Origin: Burkholderia sp. IMCC1007 | GTDB taxonomy: Bacteria > Pseudomonadota > Gammaproteobacteria > Burkholderiales > Burkholderiaceae | DNA: 64,000 bases | Assembly (NCBI RefSeq): GCF_027257875.1 | Contig: NZ_JAPVQY010000021.1 | Location: 52,406-116,405 of the forward strand | Direction of reading: 5' to 3' | Shown: piece after piece, positions 9,667-18,503 of the stretch | Position numbering within the stretch: position 1 is the stretch's first letter | Layout: every line of letters starts with the position of its first letter | Position numbers and translations under genes: made by a program | The notes under the pieces: model-generated | The model's input: the letters and a program-made list of their open reading frames with translations, nothing else | Told to the model about the DNA's origin: nothing | Database searches by the model: none

Positions 9667-12108
9667 TTACGCGCCGGCGTTGCCGGTCGCGCGACGCGCG
9701 ATCACGTTCGCTCGCTCGCCGCGCACGCCGAAACGTTCGATCAACGCGGGAATCGCGTCGGCCGGCACGGGCCGGGAGAACAGGAAGCCCTGCGCTTCGA
9801 TCTCGCCGAGCGCGGACAGCCACGCGATCTGCTCCTCGGTCTCCGTGCCTTCGACGACCACCGTGAGGCCGAGCGAGCGCGCGAGATGCACGATCGACGA
9901 CACCATCACGCACACGCTGCGATCGTTCGGGATCGCCTGCACGAACGAGCGGTCGACCTTCAGCGTATCGACGGAGAAGCGGTGCAGGTACGACAGCGAC
10001 GAGTAGCCGGTGCCGAAATCGTCGAGCGCGATCCGGATGCCGAGCTTCTTCAACGCGACGATCTTCTCGGACACGAGCTCCGGATATTCCATCATCGCGG
10101 TCTCGGTGATCTCGAGCTCGAGCCGGTTCGCGTTGATGCCGGTGTCGAGCAGCGCTTGCGAGATCGTCTCGATCAGGTCGCCGCGCCAGAACTGCACGGG
10201 CGAGATGTTGACCGCGAGCGTCAGCGTGTCGTGGCCGTCGTCGCGCCAGCGCGCGATCTGCGCGCATGCGGTGCGGATCACGAAGTCGCCGATCGGCACG
10301 ATCAGGCCCGTCGATTCGGCGATCGAAATGAATTCGTTCGCGGAGATGATGCCGTGCTCCGGATGATCCCAGCGCGCGAGCGCCTCGAAGCCCGTGATGT
10401 TGCGGTGCACGAGGTCGATCTTCGGCTGGTACGCGAGGAACAGCTGCCCTTCGGCGAGCGCGACGCGCAGTTGCTGCTCCCAGCGCATCAGGTGATCCGC
10501 GCGGTGCGACAGGTGCGGCGCGTAGAACTGATAGCAGTTCTTGCCGGCATCCTTCGCGCTGTACATCGCGAGGTCGGCCTTCTTCAGCAGGTCGATCTCG
10601 CTTTCGTTCGCGACGGTGTGCAGCGCGATGCCGATGCTCGCATGCAGCACGAACGAGCTGCCGCGCACGTCGAACGGTTCGCTGAACAGCCGGATGATCG
10701 CTTCCGCGAGCCGCACCGCGCGCCGTTCGACGTCGTCGCCCTTCATCACGACCACGAACTCGTCGCCGCCGATCCGCGCGAGCGAGCCTTCGTCGCCGAC
10801 CGCATCGGCCAGGCGCGACGCGGTCATCTGCAGCACGATGTCGCCGGCGTTATGGCCGAGCGTGTCGTTGACGGTCTTGAAGTTGTCGAGATCGATGAAC
10901 AGCAGGCCGAGCCGCGACAGGCTGGCCGGCATCGCCACGTCGTTGCGCAGGCCGCGCAGCGTCGCGTAGCGGTTCGCGAGGCCGGTGAGCAGGTCGTATT
11001 CGGCGAGCTGGGTCATCTCGCGCTCGCGGCCGAGCAGCTTGCCGATCAGCCCCGTCGCGACGCCGAAGAACGCGAGCATCGCGAGCGTGATGAAGCTCGT
11101 CATCAGCAGGTAGACGTTGCGCGTGTGGTAGTAGTCGGAGAATTCCTCCGTCTGCGACAGCCCGACCATCACCGCGAGCGGATAGCCGTCGAGGTGGCGG
11201 TACGACACGATGCGCGTCACGCCGTCGAGCGGGTCGATGATGGTGCCCGTCACGCGCTCGGCGATCGGGTAGACGCCCGATGCGGAGAACGCGCCCGGCG
11301 CGTTGCTCAGCGAGCCGGTGCGGCGCGCGAGCACGGCACCCGTGTCGGACACGACGGCGATCACGCCTTCCTTGCCGATCGCCGCATTGTTGTAGAAGTC
11401 GTTCGTGAAGTAGCTCGGGTCTTCCGACACGACGACGATGCCCGCGAAGCTGCCGTCGGGGTTGTTCAGGCGCCGCGTCATCTGCAGCGTCCAGTGGCTC
11501 GACACGCGGCCGAGCACCGGCTTGCTGATGTACAGGCGGTCGTCGTTGTTCGCGAGATGCACCTTGAAGTGCTCGCGGTCCGACAGGTTGATCGGCTTCG
11601 GGTGGAGTTCGGCGGTGTTCGCGAACAGGATGCCCTTCGCGTTGACGAGCGACACCTGGATCAGCGTGTCGCTCGGCACGACGCCTTTTTCGACCGTGCT
11701 CGCGAGGTTGAAACGCGCGGGCGACTTCTCGAATTCGAACTTGACGAAGCGGGTGATCTGGTCGACCTGGTGGATCGCCTTGACCGTATGCTGTTCGAGC
11801 GCGGACGACAGGATCGCGGCGGATGCCGCCGCTTCCTTGTACGCGCTGTCCTTTTCGACCGACAGACGCGCGACGATCACGGCCCACAGCAGCGCGAGCG
11901 CCAGCGTGCCAAGCAGCGGGATCGCGAACAGCGCCCGCCGGCGCGACTTGCGCGGCGCGCGCAGCGGCCGGTTCGGCGGCGTGTGGTTAGACCGGGCGGA
12001 GCTCATCGAAAAGGGCGGCGTCCTGCTCGCGTGCGCCATCCCCCATCGGGATGGCCGGCAATGGTTGGGGCGCACCGGCGTCTGTTCGTTCGCGGGACGC
12101 GCAACCAT
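9667..12108 (-). CDS. Membrane-anchored GGDEF-EAL protein (cyclic di-GMP turnover)
   Basis: An 813-residue sensor. An Arg-rich N-terminus precedes TM1 (about 58-80), a periplasmic Cache-like sensory region (85-330) and TM2 (332-356). A GGDEF domain follows with an intact GGDEF signature at 447-451, then an EAL domain beginning with EAL at 575-577. The EAL domain keeps ITE, DDFGTGYSSL, a lysine in LKVDRSF, and EG and QG motifs, so both activities look chemically possible. The RxxD inhibitory site upstream of GGDEF is not present. The start is uncertain: in-frame ATGs at 12039 and 12006 also precede the first membrane helix. The gene sits alone, 117 bases downstream of the phzF-like gene. Confidence 0.92.
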   Translation of the reverse strand: MVARPANEQTPVRPNHCRPSRWGMAHASRTPPFSMSSARSNHTPPNRPLRAPRKSRRRALFAIPLLGTLALALLWAVIVARLSVEKDSAYKEAAASAAILSSALEQHTVKAIHQVDQITRFVKFEFEKSPARFNLASTVEKGVVPSDTLIQVSLVNAKGILFANTAELHPKPINLSDREHFKVHLANNDDRLYISKPVLGRVSSHWTLQMTRRLNNPDGSFAGIVVVSEDPSYFTNDFYNNAAIGKEGVIAVVSDTGAVLARRTGSLSNAPGAFSASGVYPIAERVTGTIIDPLDGVTRIVSYRHLDGYPLAVMVGLSQTEEFSDYYHTRNVYLLMTSFITLAMLAFFGVATGLIGKLLGREREMTQLAEYDLLTGLANRYATLRGLRNDVAMPASLSRLGLLFIDLDNFKTVNDTLGHNAGDIVLQMTASRLADAVGDEGSLARIGGDEFVVVMKGDDVERRAVRLAEAIIRLFSEPFDVRGSSFVLHASIGIALHTVANESEIDLLKKADLAMYSAKDAGKNCYQFYAPHLSHRADHLMRWEQQLRVALAEGQLFLAYQPKIDLVHRNITGFEALARWDHPEHGIISANEFISIAESTGLIVPIGDFVIRTACAQIARWRDDGHDTLTLAVNISPVQFWRGDLIETISQALLDTGINANRLELEITETAMMEYPELVSEKIVALKKLGIRIALDDFGTGYSSLSYLHRFSVDTLKVDRSFVQAIPNDRSVCVMVSSIVHLARSLGLTVVVEGTETEEQIAWLSALGEIEAQGFLFSRPVPADAIPALIERFGVRGERANVIARRATGNAGA

Positions 12109-12225
12109 GGACAGACCCGCCGAAGCGACGGATTAGGCCCGATATTACTGGCTGGAACGTTTTTGCGATAGACGGGTGAATCGTAGGGTGCCGGCCCGGC
12201 CGGCACCGTCGCACATCGCGAAATG

Positions 12226-13104
12226 TCAGGCGCCCGCCTGGAACGTGCCGTCCACGACCGTCACGACGTGGCCGCCGATCCAGATCGTGTCGTCGTCATA
12301 TTGGACGAAGATGCGGCCGTCGCGGCCGATCGCCGTGCCCTGGCGCACTGTATACGAGGGGCCGGGGCGGCGCCCCTGGCGGCTCAGGAGGCCGGCCAGC
12401 GCGGCATTGGCGCTGCCGGTGACGGGATCCTCGCCGACGCCGAAGCTGCCGCCCGTCATCAGGCAGCGGATTTCGAATGTGGCGGGGCCGCCGTCCGCGT
12501 GCGGCGCGTAGACGGCGAGGCCGTCCGTGCCGTAGCGACGGGTGATTGCCTCCAACGCGGCCGGATCGGGGGCGAGGCCGACGCAGGCGTCGGCCGACGT
12601 CAGCCGCACGACCAGCCACGGCGCGCCGTTGTCGACCGCGTACGGTTCGGCGTCCGGATCGATCGCATCGCTGCGCAACGCGGCTGCCAGTGCCGGGTAG
12701 TCGGCGCGCGCGAGCGGCGTGAACCGTGCCGGCGGCGCGGCGAATGCCCAGCCATCGGCCTGTTCGCGCAGTTCGACCAGGCCGACCCCGCACTGCTGGA
12801 TCAGCCGGCCCGGCGTGCGCGGCCGCGCGCCGCTTTCCAGGAACGCGTGCGCGGTGCCGAGCGTCGGATGACCGGCGAACGGCAGCTCGCCGCACGGCGT
12901 GAAGATCCGGACGCGGTAGTCGGCCTCGGGATCCGTCGGCGTGCACAGGAACGTCGTCTCCGACAGGTTCGTCCAGCGGGCGATGGCCAGCATGGCGTCG
13001 TCGCCGAGCGAATCGGCGTCGAACACCACGGCAAGCGCATTGCCCTTGAACGGCACCGACGTGAAGACGTCGACCTGCTTGAAGCGGACGGGGTGGCTGG
13101 TCAT
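12226..13104 (-). CDS. PhzF family isomerase-like protein
   Basis: A 292-residue protein of the PhzF/diaminopimelate-epimerase fold. The N-terminal VDVFTSVPFKGNALAVV block, the catalytic-type glutamate in NLSET (E49), the FAGHPTLGTAHAF block and the C-terminal GEDPVTGSANAAL block are all typical. No other phenazine genes are present, so a role in phenazine synthesis is unlikely; most PhzF relatives have unknown substrates. It lies 13 bases downstream of the ridA-like gene and is probably the last gene of a minus-strand run with an aminotransferase and exporter. Confidence 0.93.
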   Translation of the reverse strand: MTSHPVRFKQVDVFTSVPFKGNALAVVFDADSLGDDAMLAIARWTNLSETTFLCTPTDPEADYRVRIFTPCGELPFAGHPTLGTAHAFLESGARPRTPGRLIQQCGVGLVELREQADGWAFAAPPARFTPLARADYPALAAALRSDAIDPDAEPYAVDNGAPWLVVRLTSADACVGLAPDPAALEAITRRYGTDGLAVYAPHADGGPATFEIRCLMTGGSFGVGEDPVTGSANAALAGLLSRQGRRPGPSYTVRQGTAIGRDGRIFVQYDDDTIWIGGHVVTVVDGTFQAGA

Positions 13105-13117
13105 CGTGACGCCCGTG

Positions 13118-13576
13118 TTACGCGACTTCGGCGATCAGTTCGATCTCGACGCATGCGCCGAGCGGGATCTGCGCGACGCCGAACGCCGAACGCGCATGCT
13201 TGCCCGCGTCGCCGAACACTTCCGCGATCAGTTCCGACGCGCCGTTCGTGACGATGTGCTGTTCGGTGAATTCGAGCGTCGAGTTCACGAGGCTCATCAG
13301 CTTCACGATGCGCGTGACCTTGTTCAGGTCGCCGGTGTGCGCGTGCAGCGTCGCGAGCAGGTCGATCGCGATCGAACGCGCGGCGGCCTTGCCGTCTTCC
13401 GTCTGCAGATCGGCGCCGAGCTTGCCGGCCCAGACCTTGCCGTCCTTCTTCGCGATGTGGCCCGACAGGTAGACCGTGTTGCCGCTTTGCGCGCTCATCA
13501 CGTAGGCGGCGGCCGGGGCGCCGGCGGTCGGGAGCTCGATGCCGAGCGACTTCAGTTTGTCGTAGACGTTAGCCAT
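13118..13576 (-). CDS. RidA family (YjgF/YER057c/UK114) protein
   Basis: A 152-residue member of the longer RidA subgroup. It keeps the central YLSGHIA segment, a stretch resembling KVTRIVKLMSLVNS, and the substrate-binding arginine in HARSAFGVAQIPLGACVEIE. RidA proteins hydrolyse reactive enamines and imines released by PLP enzymes. Placement directly downstream of a PLP aminotransferase (47 bases) and upstream of a PhzF-like gene supports clean-up of a product of that enzyme, which is inference. A GAGGAAT ribosome binding site precedes the ATG giving MANVYDKLKSLG. Confidence 0.93.
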   Translation of the reverse strand: MANVYDKLKSLGIELPTAGAPAAAYVMSAQSGNTVYLSGHIAKKDGKVWAGKLGADLQTEDGKAAARSIAIDLLATLHAHTGDLNKVTRIVKLMSLVNSTLEFTEQHIVTNGASELIAEVFGDAGKHARSAFGVAQIPLGACVEIELIAEVA

Positions 13577-13623
13577 GGGTTCGATTCCTCGTAGAGAGTC
13601 GTGCGTGACAGGAAAAAGGGGGA

Positions 13624-14805
13624 TCAGAGACGTTCGCGCAGCAGCTTGCCGAGGCGCGCGACGCCTTCCTCGATCTTCTCGGGCGGCACCGTCACGAACG
13701 ACAGGCGCAGCGTGTTCTGCTGCGGATCGTTCGCGAAGAACGGCGCGCCCGGCACGAACGCGACGTGGTTCTCGACCGCCGCTTCCAGCAGCTTCATGCT
13801 GTCGATCTGCGCGGGCAGGTTCACCCAGATGAACATCCCGCCCTCCGGGCGGTTCCACGTGACGCCTTCCGGCATGTGACGCGCGAGCGACGCGAGCATT
13901 GCGTCGCACTGCGCGCCGTACAGCTGGCGGATCGTCGGGATGTGTTCGTCGAGGAAGCCGTCCTTGATCACTTCGTGCGCGATGCGCTGCGTGAGCGTCG
14001 GTGTGTGCAGGTCGGTGGCCTGCTTGGCCTGCACGAGCTTGAAGTGGAGTTCTTCGGGGGCAATGATGTAGCCGATCCGCAGGCCCGGCGCGAGCACCTT
14101 CGAGAACGTGCCGAGGTGCACGACGTGGTCGGGCGCCATCGACAGCATCGTCGGCAGCGGCTCGCCCTGGTAGTTCAGTGCGCCATACGGATCGTCTTCC
14201 AGCACCGGGAACGGGCTCGACTGCGCGAACGCGGCGAGCGCGCGGCGGCGCTCGACGGGTAGCCGGCGGCCGGTCGGGTTCTGGAAATTCGGCTGCGCGT
14301 ACAGCAGGCGCGCGCCTTGCGTAAGTTCGGGCGTCAGACCTGCCGGCAGCAGGCCCTGCTCGTCGGTCGGTACCTGCACGTAGCGCGGCTCGTACAGCGA
14401 GAACGACTGCAGCGCGCCGAGGTAGGTCGGCGTTTCGACGAGGATCGGGCTGTTCGGGTCGATCAGCGCCTTGCCAAGCAGGTCGAGCGCCTGCTGCGAG
14501 CCGGTCGTGATCAGCACTTGCGACACGCGCACGCGGTAGCGCTCGGCGATCCATTCGCGCAGCGGCAGGTAGCCTTCGGTCGCGCTGTACTGGAGTGCCG
14601 CAGCGGGCGAATCGCGCAGCACGCGGTCGGCCGCCGCGCGCATGCGTTCGGCCGGGAACGTCGCGGGAGCGGGCAGGCCGCCGGCGAACGAGATGACCTC
14701 GGGGCGTTCCGTGATCTTCAGGATCTCGCGGATCGCAGAGCTCGTCAGCTTGCGTGCGCGTTCGGAAAGCTGCCAGTGCGGCGGATGCAGGTCGCTCGGA
14801 TTCAT
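13624..14805 (-). CDS. PLP-dependent class I/II aminotransferase (2-aminoadipate/MocR-domain type)
   Basis: A 393-residue fold-type I aminotransferase of the group resembling LysN and the C-terminal domain of MocR regulators. FAGGLPAPATFP near 40-51, a TTGSQQALDLLGK phosphate-binding block near 100-112, QPNFQNPTG at 171-179, and the PLP lysine K236 in GTFSKVLAPGLRIGY are all present. There is no DNA-binding domain. Likely substrates are amino acids with bulky or acidic side chains; the exact one cannot be read. It is co-oriented with an EamA exporter upstream and RidA and PhzF genes downstream. Confidence 0.93.
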   Translation of the reverse strand: MNPSDLHPPHWQLSERARKLTSSAIREILKITERPEVISFAGGLPAPATFPAERMRAAADRVLRDSPAAALQYSATEGYLPLREWIAERYRVRVSQVLITTGSQQALDLLGKALIDPNSPILVETPTYLGALQSFSLYEPRYVQVPTDEQGLLPAGLTPELTQGARLLYAQPNFQNPTGRRLPVERRRALAAFAQSSPFPVLEDDPYGALNYQGEPLPTMLSMAPDHVVHLGTFSKVLAPGLRIGYIIAPEELHFKLVQAKQATDLHTPTLTQRIAHEVIKDGFLDEHIPTIRQLYGAQCDAMLASLARHMPEGVTWNRPEGGMFIWVNLPAQIDSMKLLEAAVENHVAFVPGAPFFANDPQQNTLRLSFVTVPPEKIEEGVARLGKLLRERL

Positions 14806-14954
14806 AGTCTCCTCGTTCGGATATCGTGGTCAGTCAAGAAAGGTCGGTCAGGCAGATTGCGTCGACGCGGCCGGGTAGGCACGCGGGAGCGCGATCGAGC
14901 CGTCGCGGCCGAGTGGGCAAAACCGTTCAGGCAAAACGAACATTATGGCGCACC

Positions 14955-15866
14955 TCATCGGACGGCGCGAGCGGGGCGCGGAGCCGTGGCCACCGACGAA
15001 CGCCGTCCGAGCATGACGGTCGCGATCACCGCGGCCGCGAACAGCCATGTCGACGACGTCACCGTCTCGCCGAACAGCAGCGCGGAAAAGGCGATCGTGA
15101 AGAAGATCTGCAGCAATTGCACCTGGCCGACACGCGCGGTGCCGCCCATGGCGAGCCCCGCATACCACGCGAAAAAGCCGATGAATTGAGAAAAGAGGGT
15201 CACGTAGCCGAACGCGAGCCACGTGCGCAGCGCGAGCGGGCCGGGGTGCGCGGCGTGCTGCATCCACGCGAGCCAGCCGACGGGCAGCACGAGGAAGGGC
15301 GCGGATACGACGAGCGCCCAGCAGATCACCTGCCAGCCGCCGATCTGGCGCGCGAGGCGCGCGCCCTCGGCATAGCCGAGCGCGCCGATGCCGACCGCGA
15401 CGAGCATCAGCGCATCGCCCGCCTGCACGGTGCCGCCGCCGTCGCGCAGCGCGAACGCGATCACGAGCGCGCTGCCGGCCAGCGCGCTGGCCCAGAACGC
15501 CTTCGACGGCCGTTCGTGCGACAGCCAGGCCGCGTACAGCGCGACGAACAGCGGCTGCAGGCCGTTGACGACGGCGCCGTGCGACGCCGGCACGGTTTTC
15601 ATCGCCCACGCGGAGAACACCGGATACGCGATGATCACGCCGGCCGACACGACCGCGAGGCTCTTCAGTTGCGCGCGGGTCGGCAGCCGCTCGCGGCGCC
15701 ACCACAGCAGCAGGCCGGCCGGCACGGCGGCGGCGAGCGCGCGGCCGAGCCCGTTGAGCAGCGGGTTGAGTTCGGAGACGACGATCCGCGTCATCGGCAG
15801 CGTCAGGCTGAAGATCATCACGCCGATGAGGCCGAGCAGCATGCCCCGGGTTTCGCGCGAATTCAT
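14955..15866 (-). CDS. EamA family (DMT) transporter
   Basis: A 303-residue inner-membrane protein with ten predicted hydrophobic helices forming two EamA repeats, the drug/metabolite transporter pattern. The second repeat contains YAEGARLARQIGGWQ and a FFAWYAGLAMGG segment typical of the family. Many EamA proteins export amino acids or their derivatives. It lies 149 bases upstream of the aminotransferase gene and 67 bases downstream of the VOC gene, on the same strand. It may therefore export a product or toxic intermediate of the module; that is inference. Confidence 0.92.
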   Translation of the reverse strand: MNSRETRGMLLGLIGVMIFSLTLPMTRIVVSELNPLLNGLGRALAAAVPAGLLLWWRRERLPTRAQLKSLAVVSAGVIIAYPVFSAWAMKTVPASHGAVVNGLQPLFVALYAAWLSHERPSKAFWASALAGSALVIAFALRDGGGTVQAGDALMLVAVGIGALGYAEGARLARQIGGWQVICWALVVSAPFLVLPVGWLAWMQHAAHPGPLALRTWLAFGYVTLFSQFIGFFAWYAGLAMGGTARVGQVQLLQIFFTIAFSALLFGETVTSSTWLFAAAVIATVMLGRRSSVATAPRPARAVR

Positions 15867-15933
15867 GTCGTGGGTGTCTCCGTATTGGCGAGGTGCGTAT
15901 GGTGTGACGAGAAGGGCGGCCGCATGTGCGGCG

Positions 15934-16626
15934 TCAGCGCAGCGTGCGCGCGCCTTGCGGCGTGTCGAATTCGGCGACGAGCGCCGGCGGGCCGTCGGCG
16001 GATTCGACGTCGAGCAGGTGGGCGGCGCCGAGCCAGTCGAGCTGCTCGCGGATCGTATCCGCGCGTGGGTGCGCGCCCTTGAGCGTCTTCAGCGCGATGC
16101 CGTCGTTCGGCAGCGATTCGGCCGGATGGCGCGGGCTGTCCCACTGGATCAGCGACGGCAGCAGACCGTCGCCGGCGCCTTGCCATGCGGGGAATGCGCC
16201 GTCGTCAGGCACTGTGAGACCCCAGCTGAGATCGCCGCGCCGCATCGCGACGACCGGTGCGATCCGGGCCGGATACTGGCTTTGCCACAGCGCAAGCTGG
16301 CGCGGGCGGTCGACGCGCGCGACCCAGTGCGCGAGGAACGGGCCGTGCGCGAGCCGTTCGCGCATCGCCGGATCGTCGAGCGCGAACAGCCGCGCGCGCG
16401 GCGGCGCGCCGCCGTCGCCCGTGGCGGGCGCGTCGGGGTCGATCGCGATCACTTCGAGGTAGAGCCCGCCCCACGCGCCGAACAGCGCATTGTGGGTCCG
16501 CATCAGCGGGTGGCGGCCGCCGCCGGCCGGTTCGATGCCGAGTGCGTCGGCGACATGGCGCACGCCTTCGTCCAGGGTGCGCGCGGCAATCACGAGATGG
16601 TCGAGTGTCAGGGAGCGGGCTGGCAT
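15934..16626 (-). CDS. VOC superfamily protein (glyoxalase-like domain)
   Basis: A 230-residue protein beginning LDHLVIAARTLDEGVRHVADALGIEPAGGGRHP, the usual opening of the glyoxalase-like domain family that occurs in Burkholderia and relatives. The segment HNALFGAWGGLYLEVIAIDP supplies the first strand pair and the acidic E of a VOC metal site. Catalytic function is unknown. I chose the ATG giving MPARSLTLDHL; the frame continues upstream without similarity. It is the first gene of a minus-strand run (EamA, aminotransferase, RidA, PhzF) and is divergent from the MocR-type regulator. Confidence 0.85.
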   Translation of the reverse strand: MPARSLTLDHLVIAARTLDEGVRHVADALGIEPAGGGRHPLMRTHNALFGAWGGLYLEVIAIDPDAPATGDGGAPPRARLFALDDPAMRERLAHGPFLAHWVARVDRPRQLALWQSQYPARIAPVVAMRRGDLSWGLTVPDDGAFPAWQGAGDGLLPSLIQWDSPRHPAESLPNDGIALKTLKGAHPRADTIREQLDWLGAAHLLDVESADGPPALVAEFDTPQGARTLR

Positions 16627-16777
16627 GAACGTCGGTCGGGAAGCGGAAGTGTCATGGTAGGCGGGCGACGCGCCGGGCGGGGCCGGACCGGCCGACGCAC
16701 CGCCCGCGATGCGGGCCGGCGGGTGCCGCGCCATGTGCGGCGGGCCGGAGCGGCGGCCGCACGATCGCCATTCCGGT

Positions 16778-16842
16778 CAACTGTAATCGTCGCTACCGGC
16801 ACAGTAACGGTACAATCGGCGCGATAGCCTTCGGTACAGTTG
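16778..16842. promoter_or_regulatory. Candidate MocR operator region between VOC gene and mocR-type gene
   Basis: CAACTGTA at 16778-16785 and its exact inverse TACAGTTG at 16835-16842 bracket a 49-bp core. Within and beside the core, GGTACAAT (16809-16816) and GGTACAGT (16833-16840) form a direct repeat at 24-bp spacing. MocR/PdxR regulators commonly bind direct repeats in divergent promoters. The binding protein is inferred from position only. Confidence 0.5.
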
Positions 16843-16854
16843 GAGCCGCCGCCC

Positions 16855-18315
16855 ATGTCCACCGTCCCACTCGCCCAGATTCCCGCGCCGCACGACACGG
16901 CCACGCTGACGCTCGTCGACCAGCTGGTCCAGTGGGCGCGGCGCCGCATCGACGAACGCGTGTTCCGTCCCGGCATGCGCATGCCGTCGATCCGCAAGCT
17001 CGCGCTCGACAAGAGCGTGTCGCGCTTCACCGTCGTCGAGGCGTACGAGCGCCTCGTCGCGCAGGGCTACCTCGACTCGCGGCGCGGCTCCGGTTTCTAC
17101 GTGCGCGAGCGCACGGGCGCCGGCCCGCAGCCGGCCGACAGCGTCGCGCGCGTGGCCGAGGCCGCGCCCGTGCACAACACGATCGACGTCGTCTGGCTGC
17201 TGCGCAACATGCTGCACACCGTCAGCCCGGAGAAGGGCCCGGGCCTCGGCTACCTGCCGGGCCGCTGGCTCGACGGCGAGCTGATCGCCGGCGCGCTGCG
17301 CGCGCTCGGGCGCCAGTCGGGCGCGCAGATGCTCGGCTTCGGCACCGCGCAGGGCTTTCTGCCACTGCGCCAGCAACTGCAGACGCGTCTCGCCGAAGTC
17401 GAGATCGGCGCGAAGGCCGAGCAGATCGTGCTGGTTTCCGGCATCACGCAGGCGATCGACCTGATCTCGCGGATCTACATGCGCCCGGGCGATGCGGTGA
17501 TCGTCGGCGATCCGGCGTGGTTCCAGATGTTCGGCCGTTTCGCGGCGCAGGGCGCGCAGCTCGTCGGGATGCCGTATACGCCCGACGGCCCCGACCTCGA
17601 CGCGCTCGAAACCCTGGTGCAGATGTGGCGGCCGAAGATGCTCGTGATCAACTCGGTGCTGCAGAACCCGACTGGCACGTCGCTGTCGGCCGCGCAGGCA
17701 TTCCGGATCCTGAAGCTCGCGGAGGCCTACGACTTCCTGGTGGTGGAGGACGACGTGTACGGCGACCTGTGCCCGCCGAGCTATCCGGCCACGCGCCTCG
17801 CGAGCCTCGACCAGTTGAAGCGCGTGATCTATCTCGGCAGCTATTCGAAGACGCTCGCGGCGAACCTGCGGGTCGGCTACGTGGCCTGCGCGCCGGAGAT
17901 CGCGAAGGCGGTCACCGACCAGAAGATGCTGGTCGGGATGACCACGCCCGAGCTCAACGAGCGCGTGCTGTACAAGATCCTGACCGAAGGCCATTACCGG
18001 CGCCACGTCGAGCGGCTGCGCGCACGGCTCGACGGCGTGCGCGACAAGACCGCGCGGATGCTCGAGCGCACCGGGCTCGGGCTCTTCACGATGCCGGCGG
18101 CCGGGATGTTCCTGTGGGCCGACACGGGCGTCGATTCGGATGCGCTCGCGGCGGTCGCGCACGAAGCCGGCTTCCTGCTGACGCCGGGCAGCCTGTTCTC
18201 GCCGCAGCAGTCGCCATCCACGTGGATGCGCTTCAACGTCGCGAACTGCGGCGATCCGGCGCTGCCCGGGCTGCTGGCGCGCTATATCGACTCGGCGGTG
18301 CGGCGCGCGTCGTGA
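16855..18315 (+). CDS. MocR-type regulator: GntR winged helix fused to a PLP aminotransferase-like domain
   Basis: A 486-residue protein with a GntR DNA-binding domain at residues 18-85 (RMPSIRKLALDKSVSRFTVVEAYERL, then SRRGSGFYV). A complete fold-type I aminotransferase-like domain follows, with VSGITQAIDL near 194-203, NPTGT at 271-275 and the PLP lysine K332 in GSYSKTLAANLRVGY. MocR proteins use PLP or an amino-acid adduct as effector and often control a divergent gene. Here the divergent gene heads a run containing a VOC protein, EamA exporter, aminotransferase, RidA and PhzF. The ATG is preceded by GGAG at 16842-16845; an in-frame TTG five codons upstream is less likely. Confidence 0.94.
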   Translation: MSTVPLAQIPAPHDTATLTLVDQLVQWARRRIDERVFRPGMRMPSIRKLALDKSVSRFTVVEAYERLVAQGYLDSRRGSGFYVRERTGAGPQPADSVARVAEAAPVHNTIDVVWLLRNMLHTVSPEKGPGLGYLPGRWLDGELIAGALRALGRQSGAQMLGFGTAQGFLPLRQQLQTRLAEVEIGAKAEQIVLVSGITQAIDLISRIYMRPGDAVIVGDPAWFQMFGRFAAQGAQLVGMPYTPDGPDLDALETLVQMWRPKMLVINSVLQNPTGTSLSAAQAFRILKLAEAYDFLVVEDDVYGDLCPPSYPATRLASLDQLKRVIYLGSYSKTLAANLRVGYVACAPEIAKAVTDQKMLVGMTTPELNERVLYKILTEGHYRRHVERLRARLDGVRDKTARMLERTGLGLFTMPAAGMFLWADTGVDSDALAAVAHEAGFLLTPGSLFSPQQSPSTWMRFNVANCGDPALPGLLARYIDSAVRRAS

Positions 18316-18335
18316 CGCGGCGCGGCCGGCCGGCT

Positions 18336-18364
18336 CTTGAAATGCCGTGCGCCGTCCCCAGATA
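18336..18364 (+). promoter_or_regulatory. Sigma-32 (RpoH) heat-shock promoter for htpG
   Basis: CTTGAAA at 18336-18342 and CCCCAGATA at 18356-18364 are separated by 13 bases, closely matching the RpoH consensus CTTGAAA / CCCCATnT. Transcription would begin near 18371, leaving an htpG leader of about 130 bases. Heat-shock control of htpG is established in proteobacteria. Confidence 0.85.
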
Positions 18365-18503
18365 CGCGCGCAAACCGCTGGCGCCAGGCGGTCGTCCCAA
18401 ACACGGGCCGTCCCAAACGGGCCGTCCTTCACGGGTCCGCCGGCATCGCGCGCCGGGCGCCGGCGTCACCCCTTTTCAGTTCAAGTAAGAGGAAACAGCA
18501 TCC

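Noticed and set aside
8246..10267. A long minus-strand frame that would fuse a sequence opposite the GGDEF-EAL region to the chromate transporter.
   Set aside because: The upstream 270 codons are an out-of-frame reading of the GGDEF-EAL gene, which is coded on the same strand; the transporter begins near 9454.
9568..12171. An 867-codon plus-strand frame opposite the GGDEF-EAL gene.
   Set aside because: Shadow of a well-supported gene; low-complexity Arg/Asp/Val composition and no motif.
13118..14554. A 478-codon frame joining part of the aminotransferase region to RidA.
   Set aside because: The first 300 or so codons are a wrong-frame reading of the aminotransferase gene; RidA starts at 13576 with its own ribosome binding site.
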